Positions 18,936-27,076 of a DNA stretch of 64,000 bases are shown piece after piece. The notes under the pieces were generated by a model. It did no database searches. It worked only from the letters and a program-made list of their open reading frames with translations, and had not been told where the DNA came from. Within the stretch, counting starts at the first letter, position 1. Every line of letters begins with the position of its first letter. Location of the stretch: assembly GCF_000183135.1 (NCBI RefSeq), contig NC_014734.1, positions 806,001-870,000 of the forward strand, given 5' to 3'. The stretch comes from Paludibacter propionicigenes WB4. Its GTDB lineage: Bacteria > Bacteroidota > Bacteroidia > Bacteroidales > Paludibacteraceae. The translations under genes and the position numbers were made by a program.

Positions 18936-18967
18936 TTTCTTTATTCCTCAACATTTGTCTACTTTTG
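18936..18967 (+). promoter_or_regulatory. Promoter of the type II NADH dehydrogenase gene
   Basis: TTTC (18936-18939), 20 bases, then TACTTTTG (18960-18967); start of translation is 46 bases further on. Confidence 0.6.
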
Positions 18968-19012
18968 TTGTTTATTAGTATTAGATTATAAGATATTTAA
19001 AAGGTCTAAGAA

Positions 19013-20308
19013 ATGAGTAATTTAGGTATAAAAAAAGGTGACAAGGTTGTGATAATCGGAGGTGGTTTTGCCGGTTTACAGTTAGCTACAGCTTTAATGA
19101 AAGCAGATTTAAAGGTTATTCTGGTCGATAAACAAAATCATCATCAATTTCAACCTTTATTTTATCAGGTGGCTACAGGACGTCTGGAACCATCAAGTAT
19201 TTCATTCCCTTTCCGTAAAATTTTCCAAAAAAGTAAGACGGTAGATTTCAGGATGGCTGACATAACCAGCATAGATCCTGTTGGGAAAAGAATTATGACG
19301 GCTTACGATCGAACGATCACATACGATCATTTGGTAATAGCCACGGGTTGCAAAACCAATTTCTTTGGGAATAAGCAAATGAGTGAAAATGCATTCTCAA
19401 TGAAAACTACAGAGGAATCTATTGATATACGCAATAAAATTCTCTTTAGTTTTGAAAAAGAAATTTTTGCCAGACCCGAAGATAAACAAGCATGGATGAA
19501 CATCATTATTGTTGGTGCCGGAGCAACGGGTGTTGAACTGTCAGGTGCATTTGCCGAATTAAAAAAGGACGTACTACCCAAGGATTATCATAACATTGAC
19601 TTCTCGAAGTTTAATATTATACTTCTGGAGGGTGGTAAGTACACGCTGAATAATATGAGTGAGGAGTCCAAAATTGCTTCCCGAAAGTACCTTGAGGAAA
19701 TGGGAGTAATTGTAAAAACAGAGACTCTTATAGAATCATACGACGGCAACGTGGCTGTATTAAATACAGGAGAACGAATCCCAACTAAAAATGTGATTTG
19801 GGCTGCAGGTGTTACAGGCAATGTAATAGAAGGTTTAGAACCTGAAGACACTTTCAGAAACAGGTATATTGTTGACCGATATAATAAACTAAAAAGGTTT
19901 GACAATATCTATGCACTGGGTGATGTGGCCTATATGGAAACTCCGAAATTTCCTAAAGGACACCCACAAGTAGCTAATGTAGCTATTAATCAGGCCAAAA
20001 ATATGGGCAATAATATTGTTAAGTCATTGAAAAATGAAGATTATAAGCCTGTTGAATTTGAATACCACGACTTGGGTATGATGGCTACAATTGGAAAGCA
20101 CAAAGCCGTTGTGGAATTACCCTTTATTAAATTCAAGGGTCCTGTAGCCTGGTATGTATGGATGTTCCTGCATTTAATGTTGATTTTAAGTGTCCGAAAT
20201 AAAATAATTATATTTTTCAACTGGGCATGGAGCTATCTTACGAAAGACACTTCACTGCGATTGATTACCAAGATCAATTACCAGAAAGAAAAAGTGGTGG
20301 ATTTATAG
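19013..20308 (+). CDS. ndh: Type II NADH:quinone oxidoreductase (NDH-2)
   Basis: Single-subunit, non-proton-pumping NADH dehydrogenase that passes electrons to (mena)quinone at the inner membrane face. Two dinucleotide folds: FAD-binding VVIIGGGFAGLQLA (residues about 10-25) and NADH-binding IIIVGAGATGVELSGA (about 163-178). NIYALGDVAY is the C-terminal FAD contact. HHQFQPLFYQVATG is typical of NDH-2. The C-terminus has hydrophobic helices (WYVWMFLHLMLILSV, IIIFFNWAWSYL) for membrane attachment. 431 aa, normal length. Other members of this flavoprotein group share the fold, so the quinone role is inferred. Confidence 0.88.
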   Translation: MSNLGIKKGDKVVIIGGGFAGLQLATALMKADLKVILVDKQNHHQFQPLFYQVATGRLEPSSISFPFRKIFQKSKTVDFRMADITSIDPVGKRIMTAYDRTITYDHLVIATGCKTNFFGNKQMSENAFSMKTTEESIDIRNKILFSFEKEIFARPEDKQAWMNIIIVGAGATGVELSGAFAELKKDVLPKDYHNIDFSKFNIILLEGGKYTLNNMSEESKIASRKYLEEMGVIVKTETLIESYDGNVAVLNTGERIPTKNVIWAAGVTGNVIEGLEPEDTFRNRYIVDRYNKLKRFDNIYALGDVAYMETPKFPKGHPQVANVAINQAKNMGNNIVKSLKNEDYKPVEFEYHDLGMMATIGKHKAVVELPFIKFKGPVAWYVWMFLHLMLILSVRNKIIIFFNWAWSYLTKDTSLRLITKINYQKEKVVDL

Positions 20309-20320
20309 AAATATAAAAAA

Positions 20321-20347
20321 GGCTTCCTAAATAAGGAAGCCTTTTTT
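20321..20347. terminator. Bidirectional terminator between ndh and trpB2
   Basis: GGCTTCCT (20321-20328), 5-nt loop, AGGAAGCC (20334-20341), with A6 before and T6 after; serves both convergent genes. Confidence 0.9.
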
Positions 20348-20375
20348 GTATCAACTAAATGTCTCTTCCATTGAA

Positions 20376-21740
20376 CTATACTAAATGTTCTAACTTACTA
20401 ACGTTGTTTTCAATATCTTTATCAGATAGCGAATAATTCATCAGGTCGCCTGCCAGGTATTGATCGTAAGCTGTCATATCTACCAAACCGTGCCCGGACA
20501 GATTGAACAAGATAGTTTTAGTAGTTCCCTCTTCTTTGCATTTTAATGCCTCGTTAATGGCTGCTGCAATAGCATGAGCTGATTCTGGTGCCGGTACAAT
20601 GCCTTCAGTTTGAGCAAAAAGGACACCTGCATTAAAAGAATCCAGTTGTTCAATATCAACTGCTTCCATCAAACCATCTTTCATCAACTGGCTAACAATG
20701 GTTCCTGCACCATGATAACGAAGTCCACCGGCATGAATGTGAGCAGGTGCAAAACTATGACCCAACGTAAACATTGGCAAAAGAGGCGTATAACCGGCTT
20801 CATCACCAAAGTCATATTCAAATTTACCACGAGTCAGTTTCGGGCATGATGTTGGTTCTGCTGCAATAAAACGGGTTTTCTTTCCCTCGTTGATATTATG
20901 ACGCATAAAAGGGAATGAAATTCCAGAGAAGTTAGAGCCACCACCAAAACATCCGATAACCACATCGGGATATTCTCCGGCCATTTCCATTTGTTTTTCT
21001 GCTTCAAGTCCTATCACTGTCTGGTGCAATGAAACATGATTTAATACGCTGCCTAAAGTGTATTTACAATTAGGTGTCGACATAGCGAGTTCGATTGCTT
21101 CAGAAATTGCTGTTCCTAAACTTCCCTGATAATTAGGATGATCAGTCAAAATTTGGCGACCGGCTTTGGTAGACATACTGGGTGAAGGGATAACCTGAGC
21201 TCCCCAGGTTTGCATTAATGAACGGCGATAGGGTTTTTGTTCGTAGCTAATTTTCACCATGTAGACGGCCAGTTCCAATCCAAAGGCTTTTGCAGCAAAC
21301 GATAATGCTGTTCCCCATTGACCGGCTCCGGTTTCAGTGGTAATGTTAGTAGTGCCTTCTTTTTTACAATAATAAGCCTGCGCCAGCGCCGAGTTCAATT
21401 TATGAGAGCCTACTGGGCTTACACTTTCGTTTTTAAAATAAATATGAGCCGGAGTACCCAACGCTTTTTCGAGGTTATAGGCACGAACCAGTGGGGTAGG
21501 GCGATAGATTTTCAATTTTTCTCGCACTTCCTCAGGTATATCAATCCAGACATCTGTCTGATTTAATTCCTGATCGGCTAAATCTTTCGCAAAAAGTGGA
21601 TACAAATCTTCGTTTTTCAACGGCTGTTTTGTTCCCGGATGCAGCATTGGCATTGGTTTAGTTGGCATTTCGGCTACGATATTGTACCATTTTTTAGGTA
21701 ACTCGCTTTCGGCCAACAAAAATTTCTTTGTTTTTTCCAT
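20376..21740 (-). CDS. trpB: TrpB2-type tryptophan synthase beta chain
   Basis: PLP enzyme that condenses indole with serine to tryptophan. This is the longer stand-alone TrpB2 form (454 aa) with an extended N-terminus and no trpA next to it. The PLP lysine is in GSHKLNSALAQ (Lys114). Other marks are TETGAGQWGTALS, FGGGSNFSGISFPF (phosphate loop) and LSGHGLVDM. TrpB2 enzymes salvage indole or act with a distant TrpA. A leader peptide gene and an intrinsic terminator lie between its promoter and the start codon, so expression is probably set by attenuation (described separately). Confidence 0.93.
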   Translation of the reverse strand: MEKTKKFLLAESELPKKWYNIVAEMPTKPMPMLHPGTKQPLKNEDLYPLFAKDLADQELNQTDVWIDIPEEVREKLKIYRPTPLVRAYNLEKALGTPAHIYFKNESVSPVGSHKLNSALAQAYYCKKEGTTNITTETGAGQWGTALSFAAKAFGLELAVYMVKISYEQKPYRRSLMQTWGAQVIPSPSMSTKAGRQILTDHPNYQGSLGTAISEAIELAMSTPNCKYTLGSVLNHVSLHQTVIGLEAEKQMEMAGEYPDVVIGCFGGGSNFSGISFPFMRHNINEGKKTRFIAAEPTSCPKLTRGKFEYDFGDEAGYTPLLPMFTLGHSFAPAHIHAGGLRYHGAGTIVSQLMKDGLMEAVDIEQLDSFNAGVLFAQTEGIVPAPESAHAIAAAINEALKCKEEGTTKTILFNLSGHGLVDMTAYDQYLAGDLMNYSLSDKDIENNVSKLEHLV

Positions 21741-21789
21741 GGGTAGTAAAAATTAATCGGTAAATATTTATGTTGTAATTTTTCGGATA

Positions 21790-21828
21790 AAAAATAAAGC
21801 CTGTTGTTATGCTTAAACAACAGGCTTT
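21790..21828 (-). terminator. Leader terminator (attenuator) of trpB2
   Basis: AAAGCCTGTTGTT and AACAACAGGCTTT (21816-21828 and 21796-21808) form a 13-bp stem. On the minus strand it is followed by TTTATTTTTTA. It lies 55 bases before the trpB2 start and inside its leader, not after any gene, so it can only act on trpB2 transcription. The segment AAACAATGAGGTTT just upstream (21869-21882) can pair with the first arm instead and would act as antiterminator. Confidence 0.8.
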
Positions 21829-21880
21829 TATGGTAGATTTCTTGATTTTAGTATAATTCCAACAAACCAAACCTCATTGT

Positions 21881-21934
21881 TTAATAATGATAGTTTGTGC
21901 TGCGCCAATAAAAAAATGAGTTAACTGATTTCAT
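21881..21934 (-). CDS. Aromatic-rich leader peptide of trpB2 (17 codons)
   Basis: ATG to TAA on the minus strand encodes MKSVNSFFYWRSTNYHY. Seven of 17 residues are aromatic or His, with a central Phe-Phe-Tyr-Trp run. It starts about 15 bases after the predicted transcription start and its stop codon lies next to the segment that can form an antiterminator. This is the layout of amino-acid attenuators: a ribosome stalled at the Phe/Tyr/Trp codons would leave the antiterminator free, and one reaching the stop would cover it. Only one Trp codon is present, so the sensed amino acid may be Tyr or Phe as well as Trp. Confidence 0.72.
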   Translation of the reverse strand: MKSVNSFFYWRSTNYHY

Positions 21935-21954
21935 ATCTGATATTTTAATACTGA

Positions 21955-21985
21955 CAAAGATAAGAACTATTTTTAAAAAAGGAAA
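21955..21985 (-). promoter_or_regulatory. Promoter of the trpB2 leader
   Basis: On the minus strand: TTTC (21985-21982), 19 bases, TATCTTTG (21962-21955). The predicted start near 21949 gives a leader of about 210 nt. Confidence 0.7.
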
Positions 21986-22119
21986 TATCTGACTTTATTT
22001 TTTTACACAGAGATACTATAAATATAAGAAGCACAATATATTGAATTGACCGATCTTATAAAGTCGGTTCTTTAAAATAAAAGTAGTATTTTTGCAGGAT
22101 AAATAAATATTCAGAAAAA

Positions 22120-22995
22120 ATGATACAATCGATGACCGGCTTTGGGAAAGCCACCTGCGAATTTGGTAACAAAAAGATAGTAGTCGAAGTTAAATCTTTA
22201 AATAGCAAACAGTTAGATGTTTCAACACGCATCTCCGGCTTATATCGCGAAAAAGACATCGAAATTCGTAACGAATTGTCTCAAAAACTCGAAAGAGGCA
22301 AAATTGATTTTTCTCTTTATGTGGATAATTCAGGCAAAGAGTCGGTGACACAGATAAATCAAACGGTAATAGAATCTTATTATCAGCAAATCAAATCCTT
22401 GTCCGATAAACTGGGTATTGATGTTCCTGCCAACTGGTTCGATGTACTGTTGCGTTTGCCCGATACGATGAAAACCGAGACTGTAGAGCTGGATGAGAAT
22501 GAGTGGTTGGAGATTCGTAAAACTATGGCTACTGCTATAGAACAACTTACATTGTTCAGAATCCAGGAAGGAAAGTCGTTGGAAACGGTATTTAATGATA
22601 AAATAGCGCATATTGGTCAATTACTGGAAGAAACCGCACCTTTCGAAGCAGAACGTGTAGAAAAGATTAAAGCCCGTTTGGAAGAAAATTTACAAGCGTT
22701 GTCCGATAAAATCGACATTGATAAAAACCGTCTGGAGCAGGAACTGATTTTTTATATCGAAAAACTCGATGTTAACGAAGAAAAAGTACGCCTGCGCAAT
22801 CATCTGAATTATTTCATGGAAACTATGCAACACGAGAAGTCTCCGGGCAAAAAACTGGGTTTTATTGCACAAGAGATCGGTCGTGAGATAAATACACTTG
22901 GTTCTAAAGCAAATAATAGTGACATGCAAAAGATTGTAGTGTTGATGAAGGATGATCTGGAGCAAATAAAAGAACAAGTATTAAACGTATTATAA
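22120..22995 (+). CDS. yicC: YicC/YloC family endoribonuclease
   Basis: 291-aa YicC family protein, a conserved bacterial endoribonuclease family linked to small RNA decay. The start MIQSMTGFGKA is the family hallmark. The N-terminal domain has VEVKSLNSKQLDVSTRI (residues about 22-40). The C-terminal DUF1732 region ends in FIAQEIGREINTLGSKANNSD, with the conserved Glu/Arg/Asn/Ser set thought to be active-site residues. TATTTTTG at 22087-22094 is its -7 element. It heads a same-strand group yicC-gmk-nadD, a common arrangement in Bacteroidota. Confidence 0.92.
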   Translation: MIQSMTGFGKATCEFGNKKIVVEVKSLNSKQLDVSTRISGLYREKDIEIRNELSQKLERGKIDFSLYVDNSGKESVTQINQTVIESYYQQIKSLSDKLGIDVPANWFDVLLRLPDTMKTETVELDENEWLEIRKTMATAIEQLTLFRIQEGKSLETVFNDKIAHIGQLLEETAPFEAERVEKIKARLEENLQALSDKIDIDKNRLEQELIFYIEKLDVNEEKVRLRNHLNYFMETMQHEKSPGKKLGFIAQEIGREINTLGSKANNSDMQKIVVLMKDDLEQIKEQVLNVL

Positions 22996-23080
22996 GTAAG
23001 TGTAGTTGGTAGTAAAAACTAAGGATCTTTTCTACTTATTCAAGCTGTCAACTACGAACTACTAACTACCTACTAAAAAT

Positions 23081-23647
23081 ATGTCCGGCAAATTAATTAT
23101 ATTTTCTGCACCCTCAGGAGCAGGTAAAAGTACCCTGGTTCAGTATTTATTAAGCTGTGGATTCGATATGGAGTTCTCAGTTTCAGCAACAAGCCGTGCT
23201 CCGCGTGGTACCGAAAAGCATGGAGTTGATTATTATTATCTTACCCCTGAAGAATTTCGTCAGAAAATTGATAATCAGGAGTTTCTTGAATACGAAGAAG
23301 TTTATCAAAATTGTTACTACGGAACACTTCGCAGCGAAGTAGAACGTATTACAAGCCAAGGAAAAAACATCGTTTTTGATGTTGATGTGGTAGGCGGACT
23401 GAATATCAAAAAAGAATTTGGAAACAGAGCTCTAGCCTTATTTATTGCTCCGCCGAGTGTTGCTGAATTGAAAAACCGTCTGCAAAACAGAGGAACCGAT
23501 TCTGCTGAAATGATTGAAAAGCGGATTGGTAAAGCTGAGTTTGAAATGACTTTTGCACCTAAATTTGATTTGGTTATTGTAAATGATGACCTGAGTAAGG
23601 CGAAAGCAGAAGCAGAGCGTTCAATACGGGAATTTCTGAAACTTTAA
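23081..23647 (+). CDS. gmk: Guanylate kinase
   Basis: Phosphorylates GMP to GDP in the cytosol. The P-loop SAPSGAGKST (residues 9-18) and the GMP-binding region SVSATSRAPRGTEKHGVDYYYL are complete. YEEVYQNCYYGT and the lid GRDTD-type segment (QNRGTDSAEMIEKRI) follow. 188 aa, normal. The 85-base gap from yicC holds a low-complexity pair GTAGTTGGTAGT and ACTACTAACTAC that can form a hairpin in its leader. Confidence 0.95.
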   Translation: MSGKLIIFSAPSGAGKSTLVQYLLSCGFDMEFSVSATSRAPRGTEKHGVDYYYLTPEEFRQKIDNQEFLEYEEVYQNCYYGTLRSEVERITSQGKNIVFDVDVVGGLNIKKEFGNRALALFIAPPSVAELKNRLQNRGTDSAEMIEKRIGKAEFEMTFAPKFDLVIVNDDLSKAKAEAERSIREFLKL

Positions 23648-23772
23648 TCAAGTTGAGCTGCGAAACAGGATAACTTATTTATTCTATTAGCTTTAATTAC
23701 CTTACTGATTAATTTGCCAGCAATTATCAGACAGACCAATAAACCAATTCTTCTCTAATAAACCAACTCTAT

Positions 23773-24348
23773 ATGCGTGTTGCTCTTTATTTCGGTTCGT
23801 TTAATCCTGTACATCTCGGGCATTTAAAACTGGCAGAATATCTAACTGATAATGACCTTGTTGACGAAGTGTGGTTTGTTATATCGCCTTGCAATCCATT
23901 GAAGGAACAATCGGAATTGCTGGACGAATATATCCGATTGGATATGTTGTTTTTTGCTATACGCAGCAATCCCGGGTTCAAAGCTTGTGATATTGAATTT
24001 ACGATGCCCATTCCATCTTATTCAATTGATACATTGAATGTTCTATCTAAGCAATTTCCCGATTATCAGTTTGAATTAATCATTGGAAGTGATAATGCAC
24101 TTGTTTTTGATCAATGGAAAGATTACACGGAAATACTTACCAATTATCCGGTGTTGGTTTATCCCCGTAAAAATTATGATTTTGCTCAAGTAGCAGCCAG
24201 ATACCCTCAAATGAACTTACTCAATACGCCAATTTACGATATATCATCTACTCAAATCCGCGATTCCATCGCACAAAAAAAGGATATAAGCCAATGGTTA
24301 CATCCTTCTGTTTTACAGTTTATTAAAGAGAATAATCTCTATCAATAG
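23773..24348 (+). CDS. nadD: Nicotinate-nucleotide adenylyltransferase
   Basis: Adenylates nicotinate mononucleotide in NAD synthesis. The nucleotidyltransferase motif GSFNPVHLGH lies at residues 8-17 and the second motif ISSTQIRDSI near the C-terminus; IIGSDNALVFDQWKDY binds the adenylyl moiety. 191 aa, normal. It stops two bases before the end of the convergent MBL gene. Confidence 0.94.
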   Translation: MRVALYFGSFNPVHLGHLKLAEYLTDNDLVDEVWFVISPCNPLKEQSELLDEYIRLDMLFFAIRSNPGFKACDIEFTMPIPSYSIDTLNVLSKQFPDYQFELIIGSDNALVFDQWKDYTEILTNYPVLVYPRKNYDFAQVAARYPQMNLLNTPIYDISSTQIRDSIAQKKDISQWLHPSVLQFIKENNLYQ

Positions 24349-24349
24349 T

Positions 24350-24985
24350 TTACAAATAGGGATTGTTTGTTTTTTCGTAACCAATGGTGGTAGTCGAGCC
24401 ATGACCGCTATAAACCACGGTGGAATCGGGTAGGGGGAGCAATTTTTTGGTTATACCCTGTATTAAAGTAGCATAGTCGCCTTTCGGTAAATCGGTTCTG
24501 CCTATCGATCCGCGGAACAGCACATCGCCAACCAGCAAAATTCCATCTCTTTCCGAATAAAACACCATGCTGCCGGGCGAATGTCCTGGAACATGAATAG
24601 ATTTAAGACAAGAGTTTCCGAATTTTATTTCCTGATCCTCAATAATATATGCTCCTAACGATTGAGCTTCTTCCTCTATTGCAAAACCAAAAGAGCGAGC
24701 CTGAGCAACTACATTATCCAGTAAGAATTCATCTTCCTGACAAGCTTCAGGCTTCAAACCAAAGGTATTGAAAATGAATTTATTCCCGAATTGATGATCC
24801 AGATGCAAATGCGTATTGATTACTCGCTTAAGAATCAGACTATTTTCTTCAATAAATCGTTTTAAAACAAGTTTTTCTGTATCTGAGATACAGCCTGCAT
24901 CGACCAGAACAGCTTCTTTTGTTTCATCGTAAAGAAGGTATGTATTTTCCTGAAAAGGATTGAATGTGAATGTTTTTATTGTCAT
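24350..24985 (-). CDS. MBL-fold hydrolase, glyoxalase II-like
   Basis: Cytosolic MBL-fold metal hydrolase of the YcbL/GloB-like kind, about 211 aa. HLHLDHQFGN gives the HxHxDH ligands; GHSPGSMVF and GDVLFRGSIGRTDLP are typical of thioesterase-type members; SGHGSTTTIGYEKTNNPY closes the site. The start at MTIKTFTF is chosen by the usual N-terminus of the family; an ATG three codons earlier is possible. Substrate unknown. It is followed on the same strand, upstream, by rsmG with a 40-base gap. Confidence 0.88.
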   Translation of the reverse strand: MTIKTFTFNPFQENTYLLYDETKEAVLVDAGCISDTEKLVLKRFIEENSLILKRVINTHLHLDHQFGNKFIFNTFGLKPEACQEDEFLLDNVVAQARSFGFAIEEEAQSLGAYIIEDQEIKFGNSCLKSIHVPGHSPGSMVFYSERDGILLVGDVLFRGSIGRTDLPKGDYATLIQGITKKLLPLPDSTVVYSGHGSTTTIGYEKTNNPYL

Positions 24986-25025
24986 TTTATACAAATTGTT
25001 TATTGAGTTATAAACTTATCATCGT

Positions 25026-25646
25026 TTATAAAGGTACATAGACCGCTTTTTTGGTTTTAAAAAATTCTTCTTTGAAGAAATCGCTTACCTCAAATAGCTC
25101 CGCTATATTCTTATAAGGTTGAACCTCATGCTGTAACTCACCGCCTTTCAGGCAAATAAGTCCGTTAGGTAAAGCATTGTTATGTTTTTTGCTGATATTC
25201 TTCTGCACCAGTTTCACTAAATCGCCCAAAGGCATTACGGCACGACTTACGACGAAGTCAAATTTGCCCTTTTCATCCTGTACCCGCAGGTGTTTTAATG
25301 TTATGTTTTTTAATCCGATAGCCGTAGCAACTTCAGTTCCAACTTTAATCTTTTTGCCGATGGAATCAATCAAAACGAAATTCGATTCGGGAAATAAAAT
25401 GGCCAACGGAATGCCGGGAAATCCTCCACCGGTTCCAACATCCAGTATGGTAGATCCCGGCTGAAAATGAATAATTTCGGCTATGGCCAGTGAGTGCAAT
25501 ACGTGATGCTCATAAAGATTCTCTATGTCTTTACGCGATATCACGTTTATTTTGGCATTCCATTCGAAATACAAATCATAAAGCGCCTGAAATTGAGCTT
25601 TTTGAATTTCGTTAAGAGAAGGGAAGTATTGTAGAATTTGTTCCAT
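25026..25646 (-). CDS. rsmG: 16S rRNA (guanine527-N7)-methyltransferase
   Basis: Methylates G527 of 16S rRNA. The start MEQILQYFPSL is chosen because the upstream in-frame extension has no family similarity. The SAM motif is ILDVGTGGGFPGIPLAILFP (about residues 65-84), then FVLIDSIGKK; FDFVVSRAVMPL is the family motif. 206 aa, the usual length for Bacteroidota RsmG. Loss of this gene is a known route to low-level streptomycin resistance in several bacteria. Confidence 0.94.
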   Translation of the reverse strand: MEQILQYFPSLNEIQKAQFQALYDLYFEWNAKINVISRKDIENLYEHHVLHSLAIAEIIHFQPGSTILDVGTGGGFPGIPLAILFPESNFVLIDSIGKKIKVGTEVATAIGLKNITLKHLRVQDEKGKFDFVVSRAVMPLGDLVKLVQKNISKKHNNALPNGLICLKGGELQHEVQPYKNIAELFEVSDFFKEEFFKTKKAVYVPL

Positions 25647-25774
25647 TTGCTGCTTATTATTGTGTTGCAAATTTACTAGAAATAATCTGTATCTGAAAAT
25701 GGTTGAATCGTTGTGCACAAACAACATTGATATTTATTGATATCCAGAAGTATAAGGATATTTGCCCAGTAATA

Positions 25775-25806
25775 TTGTGTGTTATGCATTTTAAATATTA
25801 TCTTTG
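25775..25806 (+). promoter_or_regulatory. Promoter of fabD
   Basis: TTG (25775-25777), 21 bases, TATCTTTG (25799-25806). The predicted leader is about 128 nt and contains the 9-bp inverted repeat GGTTACCGT (25871-25879) / ACGGTAACC (25910-25918). Confidence 0.65.
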
Positions 25807-25940
25807 CGCTCCGTTTCAAAACAATCTGCTTCGATTGTAACTCATGATGAATAATTAAATAAATGTGTCTGGTTACCGTATTATTTCGGTTCGTTTTTAC
25901 AACCTGCCGACGGTAACCTGTAACTTGTAACTAAAATAAT

Positions 25941-26813
25941 ATGAAAGCTTATGTATTTCCGGGTCAGGGTGCTCAATTTGTAGGAATGGGCAAAGACCTT
26001 TATGATCAATCACCTTTAGCCAAAGAGTATTTTGAAAAAGCAAATGATATTCTTGGATATCGAATTACCGACATCATGTTTGAAGGAACTCCCGAAGACC
26101 TGAAACAAACTAAAGTGACTCAACCAGCTGTATTTCTTCATTCTGTGATTTCTGCGTTGGTATTGGGTAACGATTTTAAACCTGAAATGGTTGCAGGTCA
26201 CTCATTGGGTGAATTTTCAGCTTTGGTTGCAGCCGGTGCTTTATCATTCGAAGATGGATTGAAACTGGTTTACGCCCGTGCAATGGCTATGCAAAAAGCC
26301 TGTGAAATTGAACCTTCTACCATGGCCGCTGTGCTTGGACTTGCCGACGAAGTAGTAGAAGAAGTGTGCGAAGGTATTAAAGATGCTATCGTGGTTCCTG
26401 CTAACTATAACTGTCCGGGACAATTGGTTATTTCGGGTTCTATCGAAGGAATTGACAAAGCTTGTGAGCTTTTGAAAGAAAAAGGAGCAAAACGCGCATT
26501 GAAACTTCCTGTTGGAGGTGCATTTCACTCACCGTTAATGCAACCTGCAAGTGAAGAACTACAAGCAGCTATCAACGCAACTACTTTCAGCACACCTATT
26601 TGTCCGGTTTATCAGAATGTAAATGCTTATCCACAAACCGAAGCAGAAGCCATCAAACAAAACCTGATTGCACAGCTTACTGCCCCTGTACGTTGGACTC
26701 AAACTGTAAAGAATATGGTAACTGATGGTGCTACCGAGTTTTTTGAATTAGGACCAGGCGATGTACTTAAAGGCCTTGTAAAGAAAATCAGTGCTGAAGT
26801 AACAGTAGGATAA
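25941..26813 (+). CDS. fabD: Malonyl-CoA:ACP transacylase
   Basis: Loads malonate onto acyl carrier protein for fatty acid synthesis. GQGAQ at residues 8-12, the nucleophile elbow GHSLGEFSALVAAG (Ser88), and GGAFHSPLM with the catalytic His are all present. 290 aa, normal. Stand-alone, with its own promoter and terminator. Confidence 0.95.
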   Translation: MKAYVFPGQGAQFVGMGKDLYDQSPLAKEYFEKANDILGYRITDIMFEGTPEDLKQTKVTQPAVFLHSVISALVLGNDFKPEMVAGHSLGEFSALVAAGALSFEDGLKLVYARAMAMQKACEIEPSTMAAVLGLADEVVEEVCEGIKDAIVVPANYNCPGQLVISGSIEGIDKACELLKEKGAKRALKLPVGGAFHSPLMQPASEELQAAINATTFSTPICPVYQNVNAYPQTEAEAIKQNLIAQLTAPVRWTQTVKNMVTDGATEFFELGPGDVLKGLVKKISAEVTVG

Positions 26814-26854
26814 TTCTCCCTAATCATAAAGCAACACTGATAAAGCATAATTTA

Positions 26855-26891
26855 AGATGCAAGGAAATTACTTTCTTTGCATCTTCTTTTT
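26855..26891 (+). terminator. Terminator after fabD
   Basis: 13-bp stem (26855-26867 with 26872-26884, one G-T wobble) with a 4-nt loop, followed by TCTTTTT. Confidence 0.75.
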
Positions 26892-27076
26892 GCCAATATG
26901 CATAAAGATAGCTTTCTGATACATATTTTTTTGTACTTTTGTTATTCGAAAAAATTGAAAAACAATAATAACTCAAAATAAGCACGTATATAGTTCTGGT
27001 TTAATGATATTTATCTCAAAACAATAAATATCAATCAATTATGAATTATACATTGTGAATTCTCAATAATTAGATT

